Positions 32,001 through 47,000 of a DNA stretch of 64,000 nucleotides are shown piece by piece; position 1 is the first letter of the stretch; every line of letters starts with the position of its first letter. Made by a program: the position numbers and the translations under genes. The stretch is from Tubiluchus corallicola. Its lineage: Eukaryota; Priapulida; Priapulimorpha; Priapulimorphida; Tubiluchidae. The notes beneath the pieces were generated by a model. That model did not search any database, was not told the origin of the DNA, and saw only the letters and a program-made list of their open reading frames with translations. The DNA lies in assembly GCA_030141605.1 (NCBI GenBank), contig JAQGDQ010000270.1:62001-126000 (forward strand), written 5' to 3'.

Positions 32001-35000
32001 AATTAGCAGGTGTCAAACACAGTCAGAATTTCAATAATGCAGTTGTCTATGAATAACTACATAAAGAAGCTATCGACAAGATTTTACTACCAAAATAAAC
32101 ATGAATTTTCTGTATTATTGTTATGAAAGTATGAGATTTTAGGATTTTAATGTGAAGCCCTGTCTTAATGTGAAGTCTGTAAATTTAGGCAACTGGGAAC
32201 AAACAACCCTATAATCTTCATAAATTGACTGAATTATTGGTCTCACTCGCTTCATCTTCACCGGTTGTCATATTTCAAACCAAGAGGACTAAGCAGTAGA
32301 TGCTGTAGGCTTTTAAAGCTATATTCATTTATGTCTTTCAAAGTATGTTATTCACATCTAGTTAACTCTTTTAAGTTAAGTGTGTATAGTTAACATGCAT
32401 CAAAGCAGAAGTGTCTGTAATTATGTTCCATACTAAATTTACCCTTGTAATCTATAATCATTTATATCTTTTCTACCAAATATACTAATCAAATTCTGTA
32501 TTTCATTCACGCCTGTAGACTCCTGTCGTAGAAATTTGAGAAAACTTTGAGCAAATCTGTAGGCCTGTTTAACACACAACAACTTTATATGGTCAATGTA
32601 GCACTATTTTAAGAATGTTAAGTGACGTTTGCATCAGGTACTCAAAGGATTATCCACACCGTTTATTATCTGTTACGTACTACTAATTGTTAAAATGAGT
32701 TTTGGTTAATCAGTGTGGCTTAATGGATACGTTAAGGAATATGGAATAAGAAACAAAGAAGCAAACTCTAACTGCACAGGAATTCTAACTGAATTCTAAT
32801 ATTACCTATTACATTCTAATCGGAACTGTTCAAAAAATGCGTTTGTAACTCTGCTTTTTCTTAGAAAAATTCAATGTAGCATCCGTTGATTGAAAACAGC
32901 TTAAACTAGAAACTCGACATGAGTCTGTAAGACCTAAATGTATTACCCTAGGAATCATTTCCCTCAATCTCAATGAGATGCTATTTGTCAGGTGCCTAGG
33001 CACAACACACGAAGCCCAATTAACATCGCCCAGCTTGGCTACATGTGATTAATTGATTAATTATGGCTATCTAATTGACTATGTGTATATACTGCAGAGT
33101 CTGAATGAAATGGAGAGGCTGATGGACGACGAAGAGGGTCCGCAGAAGCTTTCGAGGAGTGTCAATCCGTACCTCGGTGGAGAAAAGTGCCTGTTGTGCC
33201 GTCGTGAACGCCCCGATGCACCGAAAATTCAAGGTACCCAACCTTTCTGCATTAACAGTTTAGATTTAAGACCTAAGCAATTTCTAAGAATGATTAAAAC
33301 TATTTCAGAATGTATGACTCTTAGGTTGTTTTACTTACATTATGTATTTGCTATGTAGTTGTGCAGATTGGGTAGTGCGAATTTAAGAAAAAACTGTGAA
33401 GCGCTTGATGATGAACAAGCGGTTGTGCGGCGTGAAACAATGTCAGCTTGCAATGATACAGATCACAACAGCATGATTTGTTGCCTACTGTACATATAAT
33501 ATTCCTTCTACTTGCCATAAAGTTTTCTAGCTATTTTACATTATCGCACTACCCGATGAATGAAATGTGCCATCTGTCGAATCATGTACCATGTCTTTTT
33601 TAGCAATTGAAGAATCAGCTGACAATGCCTCCTCTCAGCTTGCTCAGCTACCACTGTGGGTGTGTCCTTGTTGTCGGGAGAATTTAGAGCAAGAAGAAAA
33701 GGCCTTAACTGAGTCCACGTTGTTCGTAAGTATCCAAAAGTTTTTTAGTTTTTATATAACATTAGTTTCTGGCAGTAGTTGATATTAACAAGCAAAATGC
33801 TTATGTGCTTGTGCTTTGTACTTTTATTACCATTACAATAACTTTCTATTTAACAGATTAGCAATATTTTCAATTTTTGGCATTATGATTCATAATCACG
33901 ATGGAATTTTTTAGGTTTTTACCAAATAAATGGTAAAGTACAGCAGTATCTTGATTTTTTTACATTATGCAAAATGTAAGTACAGTACTTCAAAATCTTT
34001 ATTACTGTCATTGAAGAAATCTGCGCTACTGAGGATATTTCTACAATTTGGCATTGAAAACTTTAGCGAAAAAAATTATGCAATAGCCCAAAAGTGTATG
34101 ACACCTCAGAGATTTGATGCTCTAAGCCTTCAACTACATCAGTTTTGCACCATGTCAACGAAATACTGTAAACCTGATATTTACGACAGCATTTAAATAA
34201 ATTGTAAGTTCACCTTTACCGCATTGATTACGACATAATGACGTTTTTACGCATCAGAAACTGATGCAAGATGTGAAGCTTTGAAAACCAGTTCACCAGC
34301 TAAACGTAGGAAGCGAGAAAACTGCCATTGACATTGGCTCACTACCTTCAGTTCATCTAAGCCGGATTTAAATTCTTATATTATGGGAAAATTTATAGCT
34401 TCAGAAACGAACGACGACAACAGCTAGCTTACAGCATGTGGTGTTAACGGCACCCCAATGAACGACGACGATAGCTAGCTTACAGCATGTGGTGTTAACG
34501 GCACTCCAATGAACGACGACGACAGCTAGCTTACAGCGTGTGGTGTTAACATCGCTCCAATGCTGTCTGTTGATTAATCAGTTTCATGCTGTACAAAAGG
34601 TCGTACTGTGCGATATCATTTGCAGCACGTATAAAGTTTTTTGCATTTTTATAATTTACGTTTGACTGTTTGTAGAGGGTTAGCCTACTATGCCTGGCTT
34701 ATTACAACGTGGGTTAATGAGTTTTATACCAGGTTAAACAAAATTTTTGAAAAACAACTAAAAATTTTTGCTGCTACCTTTTGTAAAAATAATTATGTTC
34801 GTAATTCATACATAATATAAACTACAATTAACAAGTTACAGTATAATCGGTTTCGTGTAAATTTTTAAGAAATAATGGCCAAAATGTTTTCTTTGTAAAG
34901 TGCAATTAAAGATACAGTATCCTGCGATCATAGGGTCTTTTCACAAATTTCACTTTTCTAACGTGTTTGAGAGGAAAATACTTCATTGCAGACACAGGAT

Positions 35001-38000
35001 CTAGTTTATCAACCTGGTGATTTGTTTGAGATGGCCATCAGCAAGTCAATTGAATCCAGCAATCCGGAGGCGGAACCGTGCACCTGTGAACCGTGCAAAG
35101 AGAGAAGGTGAGCATCTCTTAGATGGGGGCATTAATTTGCATCAGTTGATTGCTTAGTTTGTATTGTACTTGTCTTGTATTGGTGGCAGGAGATTGTGAA
35201 GGTGAATGAACCTAGTTTACGGAACAATTATTAATGAAAAACAGATGCAAAATTGTTCAGTAAAGTAGGCGAGCCAACACGTAATGATAATGATAATTTA
35301 TTTGTAAAATGCATAAATCGATCAATTATTGTCATCAAATGTGCCATAAAATAGGTTTACAATTAAGAATGACTGCAATAAAATATAAGTGTACAATAAA
35401 GATTCATGAGGCAACTAATTAAATGATACAGTAAAAACAGGCTTTACGACTCGCGCTAATTAAACGACTCATCCACTTCACAATCTCCTGCCACCAAAAA
35501 GGGAAGCGGAACATCTTAGGAAGTGCATGTTTTCTCTACTTAAAGTGAAAACAAAAAGAGCAGCTAATACTTTTACAGGTAGTCGTCGACTTACGACCAC
35601 AGTCGGTTCCAGCGGATTGGCTGTGAGACAAATTGGACTGCATATTCAAGTAGTGCGCCCCTACACGCAAGATGTTGTATGTGTATGTGCACTAAGTATG
35701 GTGGCGACTACGTTGAATTTATCAAAGAGATAGCAATTTAATTTGTTTAAAAGAATAGGAAAAAAATAGTTATAGTTGGTTTTGTATAATTACTAATTAA
35801 GCTGCTGTACGTTGTAAAGTCGAGCAGATGTATGTTGACTACTACCTGTTTAAATAAACGTATTTTTAATGAAGATTACGATTAATATTTTTATTTTTAC
35901 TCCTCTCGATTGTATTGCCATTTCAACTTTCACTGCAACAAGAAATTCTTCTCTTTTATACCTTTAAGCATCCAAAAATTTGTCGTAATAAAAGTTTTTG
36001 TTGATGTATTGTAAGTTTATTAGTAGGTGCATTTTAAATAGAAATATTGTAAATATTTGTTACAGATACAGATATAGATATGTCATACACATTGCTTCAG
36101 TTTATACTATTGTAAAGTAATCATGGAGAATGGAAACTTTGTACGAGAACTTACTTTACTGCCCTACTTTCTAACTTACCTACTTACTTATATACTTTCT
36201 TACTCTTACTTAATTACTTACTTACTTACTTACTTATCACTTACTTACTCACTAACTTACTTACTTACTTTACTTACTTACTTATTTACTTACCTACCTC
36301 CCTACCTACTTATTTACATACATACTTACTTACTTTACTTAGTTACTGTGCCACTTACTTGCTTACTTATTTACTTACTTATTTACTTACTTTACTTAGT
36401 TACTTTCCTGCTTACTTACGTACTTACTTTACTTAATTATTTATTTTACTTAGTTACTGTCCTACGTACTTACTAATATAAATAGTCAACGATCTCTATA
36501 AAGCGGTGCATCATTTTAGGGACATTGAGACTCAGCAGGCCATCGAGTGGAAAGAGTTACAAAGTTTCTGGGCAGACGTCAGACAGGCCGTGCGCTGTAT
36601 GTACCGTGAAGCTACCATTGAAAAAACCCTCAACACCAAACATGATTTACAGTCGTTAAGCAATATGGTGTCCAGGTGTGTTTCCCTGTTCTTAATTAAA
36701 GGTGTTGCTACATAATGAGAACAGCATGTTCTAACTAAAGATTTTATTACTTTACTCGGTGAATTGTTTACTTACAATACTTGTGTACTCACAGTAACTA
36801 ATTAATATTAATTAATTATTAATTGTTCTTCAGGTTGACATCACGTGATCCTCACCAGTTATTCCAGCGGCTTGAGTCTCAGGCAAGAGAGTTTGTTATA
36901 GAAATGAAGGTAAGTTTAGAACTTCTGTATAAGTTTTGAATTACGTTGTCATAGAATTCTGTAATCATAAGCACTTAGCAAGTGAACAATTAGGCAAAAA
37001 ACATGCATAAAGTTCAACATATCCAAAATTTAGTTGCTGTTAATGTTTCACACAAACTATTATTGCCTGCTTGAAACCTTTCTCTTCACTGATACATTCG
37101 TATCACAGTATTCACTAACTAGTAGGAGTAAGATATTTCTTTACTAAAATGATGACATTATAATGATGAATGTGTGATACTAGTATTAACGCTAATTACA
37201 TTAGGATTCAGATTCGTTTAAAGGGTTTGTGTGATTGTCTTATTTCTTAGATTTCTTCCCCATAATGAATGCTTACAATACCAACCTTTCATTAAACATT
37301 TTTGATTATGCATTTCTTATATTTTCGAAAATATTATATATGTATAGTTAACTAACTAAATTATTTTGTCATTTCAGGTTCGGTTGCTGAAAAAGTTGAC
37401 AGCAGGTCTCAAGACGCCACAGCAAGCCACACAGTTTATTGCCATCATGTTGGAAGAATACGACAGCTTATGCAATGCATCGCGTAAAGTCACCACTATC
37501 TTATCTGAGTTGGTACGTATGGTCACTATGGTTACAGTTATATTCCATTCCCAATTTTACTCTGTACACTGTGTTTTCGTTGTTTCATTGCGAAGTCAAA
37601 CCGATTTGCAACAAAGTTGGTGTATACTAAGTCTATGTTCATCAGGGTTGTCTTTTATATGGTAATTATCGGTAGTACAATAATTTGAACTACAAAAAAG
37701 AGACATACTATTGACAATTGTACGATAATTTAAATATGAAATAGAAAACTGAGTTTCATTTTCACTGAAAATGCTTAAAATACATCTGCTGACCATTGGG
37801 AAGTAACTAAACTTTCATTTTATTGTAGCCTGAAGCATACTGGTCGCAGTTTCTTCAAAAATGCAGCAATTTAAAAAACGAATGCTCGTGTTGACGACGA
37901 CAAGGCTTAATTTTGGACATGCATAAATTAGTGACACTTTACTACGTCTAATAAATTTAATTTTACATTTGTTAATGCCGCTTTTTTGGTGTTATAGTTA

Positions 38001-41000
38001 CTCATTAGGTGTATATTCATAATAATTTGCTGCAGTTGTGCAATAGTTTTAGATGTTGTGCGAAAATATAATAATTTGGTGGAAAGCATCGTATAAAACG
38101 GCAACCCTGGTGCTCATGGCTGCGGTATGTTTTCGAAAATTTCAAAAAGTAAATCTGCTCAGGTCTGCTTGGGGCAGCATCTCAGAGAATTGAAACTTGG
38201 GATAACCAATTCTTGTTGCCTTGAATTTTGCCTGCACACAGACTGATTCCATGTATGGTATTCTCGTAAATTTATTTAAATTGAAGCAGGCGTTAACTGA
38301 AGTGAAAGAAATGCGTCATTGCCACTACTTTAAGGCTAAGAATGATCTCTACTGGGGCAGCTGACTAGATGACCTCTTGGTTTTTCGCTGCCTATTCTTC
38401 ACGATATTGTTTAAAAATAACCTTATTCATATTAGAGTTATCCATATTTGGCAAGTAGTGCAACTTTGTCAGAATGGAATTCGTTGCCGACTGGTTTCGA
38501 ACAAAACTGTTCATTATCAAGGCATCTAAAACAAAGAAATTTACCAGAATTTCAACAAAATGGCAGCTTCCTGAGGTTGATAGTTTTGTTACTATTAACA
38601 TAATGGTTTGTTTGTAGAGTGTAAAATAGTTTCATAGCAATTAAGATATGATGTCATTAAGGTAAATTGTTACATTACCTCTATAATGTAATATCATAAC
38701 TTATATCTTTTGGCTATTATCTGCTGAATTGTATTTCGATGTTGTTTCTAAATTCTAGTAAATTCCTTTGTTTTAGATGCCTTGATAATGAACAGTTTTG
38801 TACATAGCTGGCCTGCAATAAATTCCATTTATTCATAATGTGTCTGTTTTTGTAATGCTGTGTCAAGATAAATAAACATTGTTGGAATGGAAGCGCTTGC
38901 TCACTGGGTGATAAATTTGTGATGCCACATAACCAAAGCACGTTTACAGATTATTGACTGTATTTTTAACTTAATGCTCATATTTGCAGGAGAAAACTCA
39001 TATGCAATCTTTCAAACTCACGTGGGATATGCTGAACCGTCATCTCTTTCAAAGTATCATCTATTCAGATCCTTTACTTCAAAACAGTCTACCTATGATC
39101 ATTACTCAAATGAGGTAATTGTAGTTAACATGTAATTAATGTGGTTCTATTAAATGTAGTATTTCTAAATCTGAAAGGTAGCTTGCCTCTGTGGTGTAGT
39201 GACTAGCAAGGTGTGCAGGCAGCGGAAGTCCTAGGTTCGAATGCTAGGGCAGGTGTAAAAATTTTCAAATTTTGTTATTTGGTTTTGCTTTGATACGTTA
39301 ACAAGGTTGCCATTATTTTCCTGTGCTAGGTGAATCGAACTATTTTTTACACCCAAATGTTGCAATATCTCCGCTGATTGCCAGTTTTTGGTTTAAAATG
39401 CTTCTGATAGTCTTTAAAGCAAGGAATTAACCCCTTTGTGCGTTTGTAACATGCTTTCGGTACAAAATTCTTCTCGGTGTAATCTACAATGAAAAAAATA
39501 CAGATTTGCTTGGTGTTCCTCGTAGTAGATGTTCTAGTCTTGGTTGTAGAGCTCTTACAGTGGCTGCCCCATTCTCACGGAAGCAGTGGCTGCCCCGTGC
39601 TCGTGGAGGCAGTGGCTGCATCATGCTCGTGGAAGCAATTGCCATCCTCTTTAAGATTATGTGATACATTAAATAAATTTCATTGCTTGCTCAAATTTTA
39701 TAATATTCAAGCAGTTTTATAATATTTAGTTCCAATGTTTATGCCAAGTGATGATTTTGCATTTAAACTGTCATTTTTAAATGTGTTATCACCATTTAAG
39801 TGTTGTGCATAGCACACTAGAATAACTGTAGATGTTTACTTTGTAAACATAATTGTATTGTATTGCATTGCGTTGTATTATATTATATATACAGTCGATA
39901 CGCTGGTTCCGGTGAGACTCACACTGTCGAGAATCTAGCTTTCTATCCCAGCCTCCTCAACCGTTATCTTAAACTAGACGATGAGATGACAGTCATCAGC
40001 GTTGTGTGGAGGGACTCGCAAAAGCTCATTGACGAATTTGTGCAGGAAGAGGTTTGTTTGTTTGTTTGTTCGTCCATGTTTGTGTTGCTGAGTGAATTTA
40101 GGCCAACGTATTTCATAGCTTAGGTTTACCATAAGAAACAAACAGTGGGGAAGATTGCCATCAATGAATGACAGTTCTGTTACTACGGTAGTAGCATCAG
40201 TTGTAAATTTGTGCGGACTGGACCCATGATGACTTACCTTGCACATCGAATATTTTATTCTTGTGATGCTGGTAATGATTTTTTACATACGGCTTGTATC
40301 TGTTGCATAATGAATAGCAAATGCATGAGGTAACCGATTCTCTTTTGCCAGAAAGTACCAGTTGGTTTGTTGGTTTGAAGAATTTCGTGGAAATAATTAA
40401 ATTTCCAGCTTATCTTAGGACAGTGCTGTACTGGTATGCCGTAGCACCTCAAAATGTTCTAAATCTAATAAATTTGTAAAAAAGGCCTGCATACGTAATC
40501 TTCACTAGCTTCAAAAGTAATAGCAGATTTTATTTTTTGTGTAGTTTATGTTGCTATTAAAATGCTGTTTGTATGTACACTGTTGTATGTATTATGTCTG
40601 TGTAATATATGCTAAAATAAAATAAAGATTATGTTGTGTTATTTTAAGTTGTTCTGTGTTACAATGCTTTTACATTTGGCGATAACAAGTTCTGCTTCTG
40701 TCTAGACGGCAATGAAAATGAAGCAGAAGATGCTTAAGGAAGACTGGGAGTTCTTCAAGACACAACAAAAACTGCTAAAGAAACTCGTTAAAACATCTGA
40801 CACGGCCAGCCAAAAGTAAGAGCTGCTATTTTACAACTATGATTCTACGTATAATTGCAATTGCCTGACTTTGAACATAGAAACTTTCTGTTTTGTCTAA
40901 GGTTTTTTTCATGACAGAGAATATTGATTTGTTAGTAATCTGCAGTTCAAATTTATATAATCTTTTCTATTCGACCTTTTCAATAGAATGTTTGCCTGTC

Positions 41001-44000
41001 TTTATTGAATGCTGTTGCTTTTCAGAAGTATTGATTGTTATGAAACTGTTTTTTCTGTTTTTAGGCAATTGGAGGACACGTTCAAAGAAGCCATGCAGGA
41101 ATTGCTGTCGGGAGCTCATCCCGGTTGTCCACCAGAGGGCGAATGTGACTGTCCCAAATGTCACAATAACAGGTATTGTCAATTAAAAAAATACTTGGAC
41201 AGGGTGAATAATCATATGGGTATGGACATTAGTGGCCGAAGTTTAGCCACGTCAAACTTAGTTAGTAAATGGATAGCCGACCACAAGATTCATTACTTGT
41301 TCTGGAAAGTTTCTTCAACCATGAGTGTATACCTTGGTGAGGCGACACATATCTGAACATGACTAAAACTTACTCCAGAAGATTCCGGTCTTCCCCCAAC
41401 AGTCTACATTGAGAGTGTGTCCTGCTGTTGGTTGTTGGATCTTGACTTGCAGTGTCTTGAATTGTATGTAAAAAAACAAATTAAAATAAAAAGAAAAGAA
41501 TTTAAATGAAGATGTTTGCTTTTGTGCAGTTTGGTATAGTTGTGCTTCATGAATGTGGTGCATTTTAGGTGCCCATGTGAGGAGTGCACCTTATCACAGG
41601 TACTCGCTTCTAAAATCATCTCCTCCGACGTCTCGGATGAGTTCGTGCAAGCGGCGTCAAGACTGATTATCGATGTCACACCGCCGTCGTTCTCTTCTAG
41701 CAGCGGCAATTCCAGTCGATCATCATCTCCAGATCCTCACTCTGGTAATTCACTCAGGTGAGATTTCTCTTTTTTCTATTTTTTTCTGTCTGTTCTGTAC
41801 TTGTGAAGTAATAAACAGTTCATCGGATAACATGTCGCCTTTTTGTTTAGTTGTGACATTGCGGCATTCTTTTCGCAAACTCAAGTTTTGGATTATCCGC
41901 ATGGGCAGAAAATGGTTAAATTAGCCCTTTATCTCCCGTTCGTGATATAAAATGGTAAACAACGAACATATCAGACTGTAATCTTTACATTTATCATTTT
42001 CAGGTATTTGCAATGTTGTGTAAAAGTTTTTTAGTCACTGCACTTGGTGCTTGTGCAGTCACATTGTAGTTAAGAAGTGAGCGAAGACAGTAGCTTGATA
42101 TTAATTGGTTTAGCTCACCTTTTTAGCATGACGTGATAAAAACGGTTGTATCAACACTTATAAAAACTTGTATTAGAAATATTGGTCGCATGTTATAGAA
42201 ACCTGTTAAACTTGGAGTTTCGTAAATTTGCTGATTTAGCTGCTTGGTTAACAGAAAATTAATTATTCATTTCCATTTGTAGGCAACAAGGTTGGCATAA
42301 AGCTATCGAAGACAGTGATAAGCAGAAGGAAATAAATCAGAAATGTAGCTGCCTTCATTGTACCAAACCCTGCACCACTACGGTGAGTAAAAACAACAAA
42401 AAGTCAAGTTTAGTCTTTGTGCTTTAATGTATGAAGTTGTCTTATGCGAGTAAAATCTTGAATCTTTCCATTTATACAATGTAGAGAATGTCAAGCAAGT
42501 ATAATTGCACAGTTCTTGGTTGTTTGCACTAGACATGGCTGTGTTAGAGTACAAACGATTACACTCAACTATTGAATCGATGTGCAATTCTTGAAAATCG
42601 AAGCGAAAAACAGCCTACTGTAGCGATTAAGAATTTGATTATTTTCATCGTTGCACTGTTGTTTAATGGCAAGCTGCTTTATCCTCGGCACCTTTAATGC
42701 AAAAATGCAACCGCAAGTAGTACTGCATATGCCAGAAGGTGTCTCTGGGTCATTTGCCGTCGAATCACTTTGCGGGAAAAATAGCAAATGCTAGTAAAAG
42801 AGTTTGAGCGTGGATGTGTTTCACGCAGAGCTCCAAAAATCTTTAAACTCGTCGGCAATTTAGTAGTGTGCGGTTGTCAATATTTATATTGACAGCTAGA
42901 ACAAGAAACATAATCGCATAATTTAAAAATAGGCTTTCATGCGAAAAGATAAATTCGAATCGTGTGTCGAATCAAAAATTGTGGAATAAAATTAAAATGT
43001 AATTGAACTTAAATTGAAATGTAAATTTGAAATCGTTTGTACTCTAGGGTGAGTCATTGTACTTTTCATTTTAGTTTTCCTTTACAAGAAAAGTGATTGT
43101 AATTGTCATTTCTTCAGACCAGGCACAATGATTGTAATTGTAATTATTCTTTCCAGGCCCAAAATGTCATTGTTTTGTTCAGACCAGAAACAATGGTTGT
43201 AATTGTCATTCTTTCCTTTTCAGGCCAAGCACAAAGATTGTGATTGTCATTCTTGCACAAAACAACAACCCAAATCCAACTTATCTCTGCCGCCCCTGTA
43301 CCAGCGTGCCGGACAGTGTAACCAGCATGGTGGCTATCCTCAGCCGACGTACAACCTGCACATGTCTGGCACGGCACAGACACAGAAGCCACATACATAT
43401 GCCTTAGATCTGGACAGCAGTGACTCGCTGCATGAGAACATCTATCACGCCTACGGGGACTGGGAGAACGGGTACGACTCCGGCAAGTGGCTTCTCAACT
43501 CTTGTAAGTTCAATCTTCTTAAGAACGACATGATGAAAGCTGGATTTCTGCACAGCGACGGCAGCGGCGACCACAACAACGTCGAAACCTTGGCGCCGAC
43601 TTCGCAGGAGACACAACAGCTTGCGATCGACTGCAGCAAGTTGAAGCTCGGTCAGGAAACGAGCTCGGCGGATGTTGCGGAGAGTTACTGTAAGCAGCTG
43701 GAACGGTTACAAAAGCTTCAGCAAGAGACGAAATCTTCAACGGTGTCGAATCATGGCGAGGCATCACCAGCGGGTGGGAAACTGAGTTGCGAACAACAGC
43801 AGCAGAAAGCTGCAGCCATGCATAATCAACTGAAAGCCTTGCAAGCAAAACTCACTCCGGAGATGATACAGTCTGCAGCATTAAACATGGCGAAGGACGA
43901 AGCCATCCGGGCATTACAGCAGCGCGGACAAGCTGCTGCTGTCGCCGCCCAGCAATCCTGCGAGAGGAAAAACTGCCCGCCGCCCAAACCGGCCGAGCCA

Positions 44001-47000
44001 CTTCCCGTAGCTCCTCCCGTCAATGGATGCTGTAAAACTGGCGACTGTCATTGTGATGATGACGTCGACGACAGTTGCTCGGAAAGAAGCACCTCCACAA
44101 CTAGCTCTACTCAGAAGGAGAGCAAGCAGTGTGATTGCTACTATTGTGAATTTTTCGGCCATGGTGTGGTACGTGGTTCTTAAATTTTCGGTAATCGTTA
44201 ACTGAAGACATAGTATTTGTGCATAGTGCATTGTCTCAGTTTTCTTTATTAACGTAAGACATTGTTAATGCTAATATTTGATATGCCATGTAACTATGGT
44301 ATTAAGATGAACTGGCTATTAGTGCAAATTCTAACTATGAATTATGACTGTTTTTTAGGGAGCCGTAACACCAGTCAGTCGTAACTACCCAGAAATGAGA
44401 GAAAGATTGCGGTTGAGGCTTACACGTAAAAAGGTTAGTTGAATTGCTATAGTAGTTTGCTGGTGGGTAGTTGATTTCAACATAAATAGCACAAGCTACG
44501 TAAACGTTTGCGGTAAACTGTGATTCATTCATTTTCTAGGGGAAAGCGAAGCACCGCGCTTCCAAATTTTTGTATTGCATATTTTTAAATTCATTTTAGA
44601 GCGAATGTCGGAATGCTATGCGAGCGTCCAGCTTAGATCACTCCGAAAGCAACGAGAGAAACGAACATGAGAATCCCGGTACTCAGAGTATTGACGACAT
44701 CTTACAGTTTATAAATGGGCAGACGACAAATCAGGCGAAATCAAGCGACCGGGTGTCGAAAAAAGCGGCAAAACGTCTCCGGCAGAAACAGAAGAAGGTA
44801 TGATGACTTGAATTGCTCTCCAATTTGCACTTGTGGGTATTTATGTCAGTAATTTCTGGTTCTTGTAGGGAGGGCAGTAAGTCGTTCACAAATTAGAGAT
44901 AATATTTTGTTAAAAGATAATATATTGTTTTTTTAGATCCAGCAAAAGAATGACGCTTCAGAAGCAGCTACTGAGGAAACACAGCAAACAGAAAAACCCA
45001 AAGAACCGGTAAAAGAGCCTGCAAAAGAGCCTGTTCAAGATCCTGTCAAGGATCCTGTCAAAGACTCCAAACCCAAGGTAATTTGTAGTCTTTCGTTAGC
45101 AAGTACGTATTCAATATTTTGTCTTTGTTCTACTGTGATATGAGAAAAAAGCTTAATTGCTTGGTGAAGCAAGTCATGTTAACTTTCTTATTTCCTCGCA
45201 GATTGTTGTTACAACCAAGCCTAATACCACCACAGAGACAGCAAACAACAAAGCTACCTTAATAAATTCTCAGCCCAAAATACAGGTAACAGTGCATCAT
45301 GCCTAGTTATCCAACATATCTGCTAGTTTCTTCATTAAATGATGTTAAAACTGATTAAATTATTGTTATATTATTCTTCGTATTTAAAAAGTATTAAGTA
45401 TTACAGTAAAAAGTGCACTGAGTAATATGATAGCTTTACTGAAATCGTCCCAAAATTTAATGAAGATATGCATCTTAAGCAAATGGCACAATTTTTTTGT
45501 GCCGGGTAGTACATCCCAAATCTGTTTCCCAACGTGTGCAAAATGCTAAGAGCACTAATTTCAGCAATAAAATAATTTGTCTGCCTACAGAGATCATTTT
45601 TCCAATTTAGTTCAAGAGAGCACTTTAAAATCCTGGCCCGATGTATCAGTATTATGGTGAAATTTATATTGGTAATGTCTTAATTTGCGTAACTATATCA
45701 ACATTTCTATCATAACAGACCCTAACCAATGACACACGACAGATTAATGGAAAGCCTATAGTGCTGCCACCTCGGAGGATAGGTCCGATCATCACTGCAT
45801 CTAAATCTCAGCAAACAACAGGGGAGTATGTTGTTCCAACAAAGCCGGCAAATGTCCAGAGTGCCATGAAAGAGAAACCAATGGTCAATGGGTCAACAGT
45901 TCAGCCTTCGCGGTCCGAGCCGAAGTTGGACGGTCGCAAAGCCTTGGCAGAAATAGATAACGCCACTGAAAGAGCTAACAAGAAGCAGCGAACTAACGGC
46001 AGACCTGGAGTCCAGCTGTCCGCTGGCCAGGTTAATGGACACGCAAAGGCTGGTCGAAGTCAAAACCACGAGGACACGTCAAAACCGGAGGAAGAATCTC
46101 AGCCTCAAAGGGTCGCCCAGAACAATGCCGGCATCGGTGCCATGCAAAACAATGTGAACAACAATACACCTCAGACACGCAAGAAAGAACGGAGAAAGAA
46201 AGGCAATACTAACAAAGTGGTTGAGCCGGAGTGGCAGCCGGAGCCACCACCGCCAGAACCGCTTGTAAAATTGCCCCAGGACACCAAGCAGAAGATTGGG
46301 AAAACAGTGAAGGTATTTGCTGCATTTGGTATCATGTTCAGTTAGATGAGTCAGAAGTAAATAATCCTTGTTAAACTCTAGAAGCTTTTCTTTGATTTTT
46401 TAAAACTTCTTAATCTTGCCTTTGCTTGGTGTTCATCTGATTTTTAGTTAGTTAATGCATACTGTTTGGCTGATCTTGTAGCAACATTGGACTAGAAATA
46501 GTGCAATTACATACTTTCTGAGCTTTTTTAACTTCTCCCTAGTCGGCCGACAAAAAAATCACTCGGTCATGAATCTGTGTCAACTTTAATAATGCCTAGT
46601 CTCCACTGTGTTGTTAGAAGCTACAGCAGGACAACGCGCATAGCGGGCTGTGTGTTACGAACACCATGGCAACTTATTGTTCTAGCTAAGCTGTGGCTTG
46701 CTGCTGCATGAATGTTTTATAAATATTAACGGTGCATTCAAACTACAAGAGTTCTCTCTGCAAGTTATTGCAAATTTACTCAAAATGCAGATTAAGGATC
46801 TTTGGATAAAAAACAAGGGTTAAGAACCCGTCTTAATGGATCCATCAGCTGTTTGTGCTTGCAAAATTAACGAATGTTGTACGAAACTGAAATTTCCAAA
46901 TTTGCAAGTTAATCGGTTGCAACAATGAACTTGTAATTACATTATTTGCAGTCCCATGAGTTTCTGTAATTTTGTGCTAATTGAGGCAAACTTTCTTGAA

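Noticed and set aside
36123-36476. 117-codon ORF rich in LLTYLLTY
   Set aside because: Translation of a degenerate TTAC repeat.
43404-44231. Several minus-strand ORFs of 60-109 codons opposite FAM193 exon 14
   Set aside because: Shadows of the long, GC-richer coding exon; Arg/Ala/Cys-rich translations without similarity.
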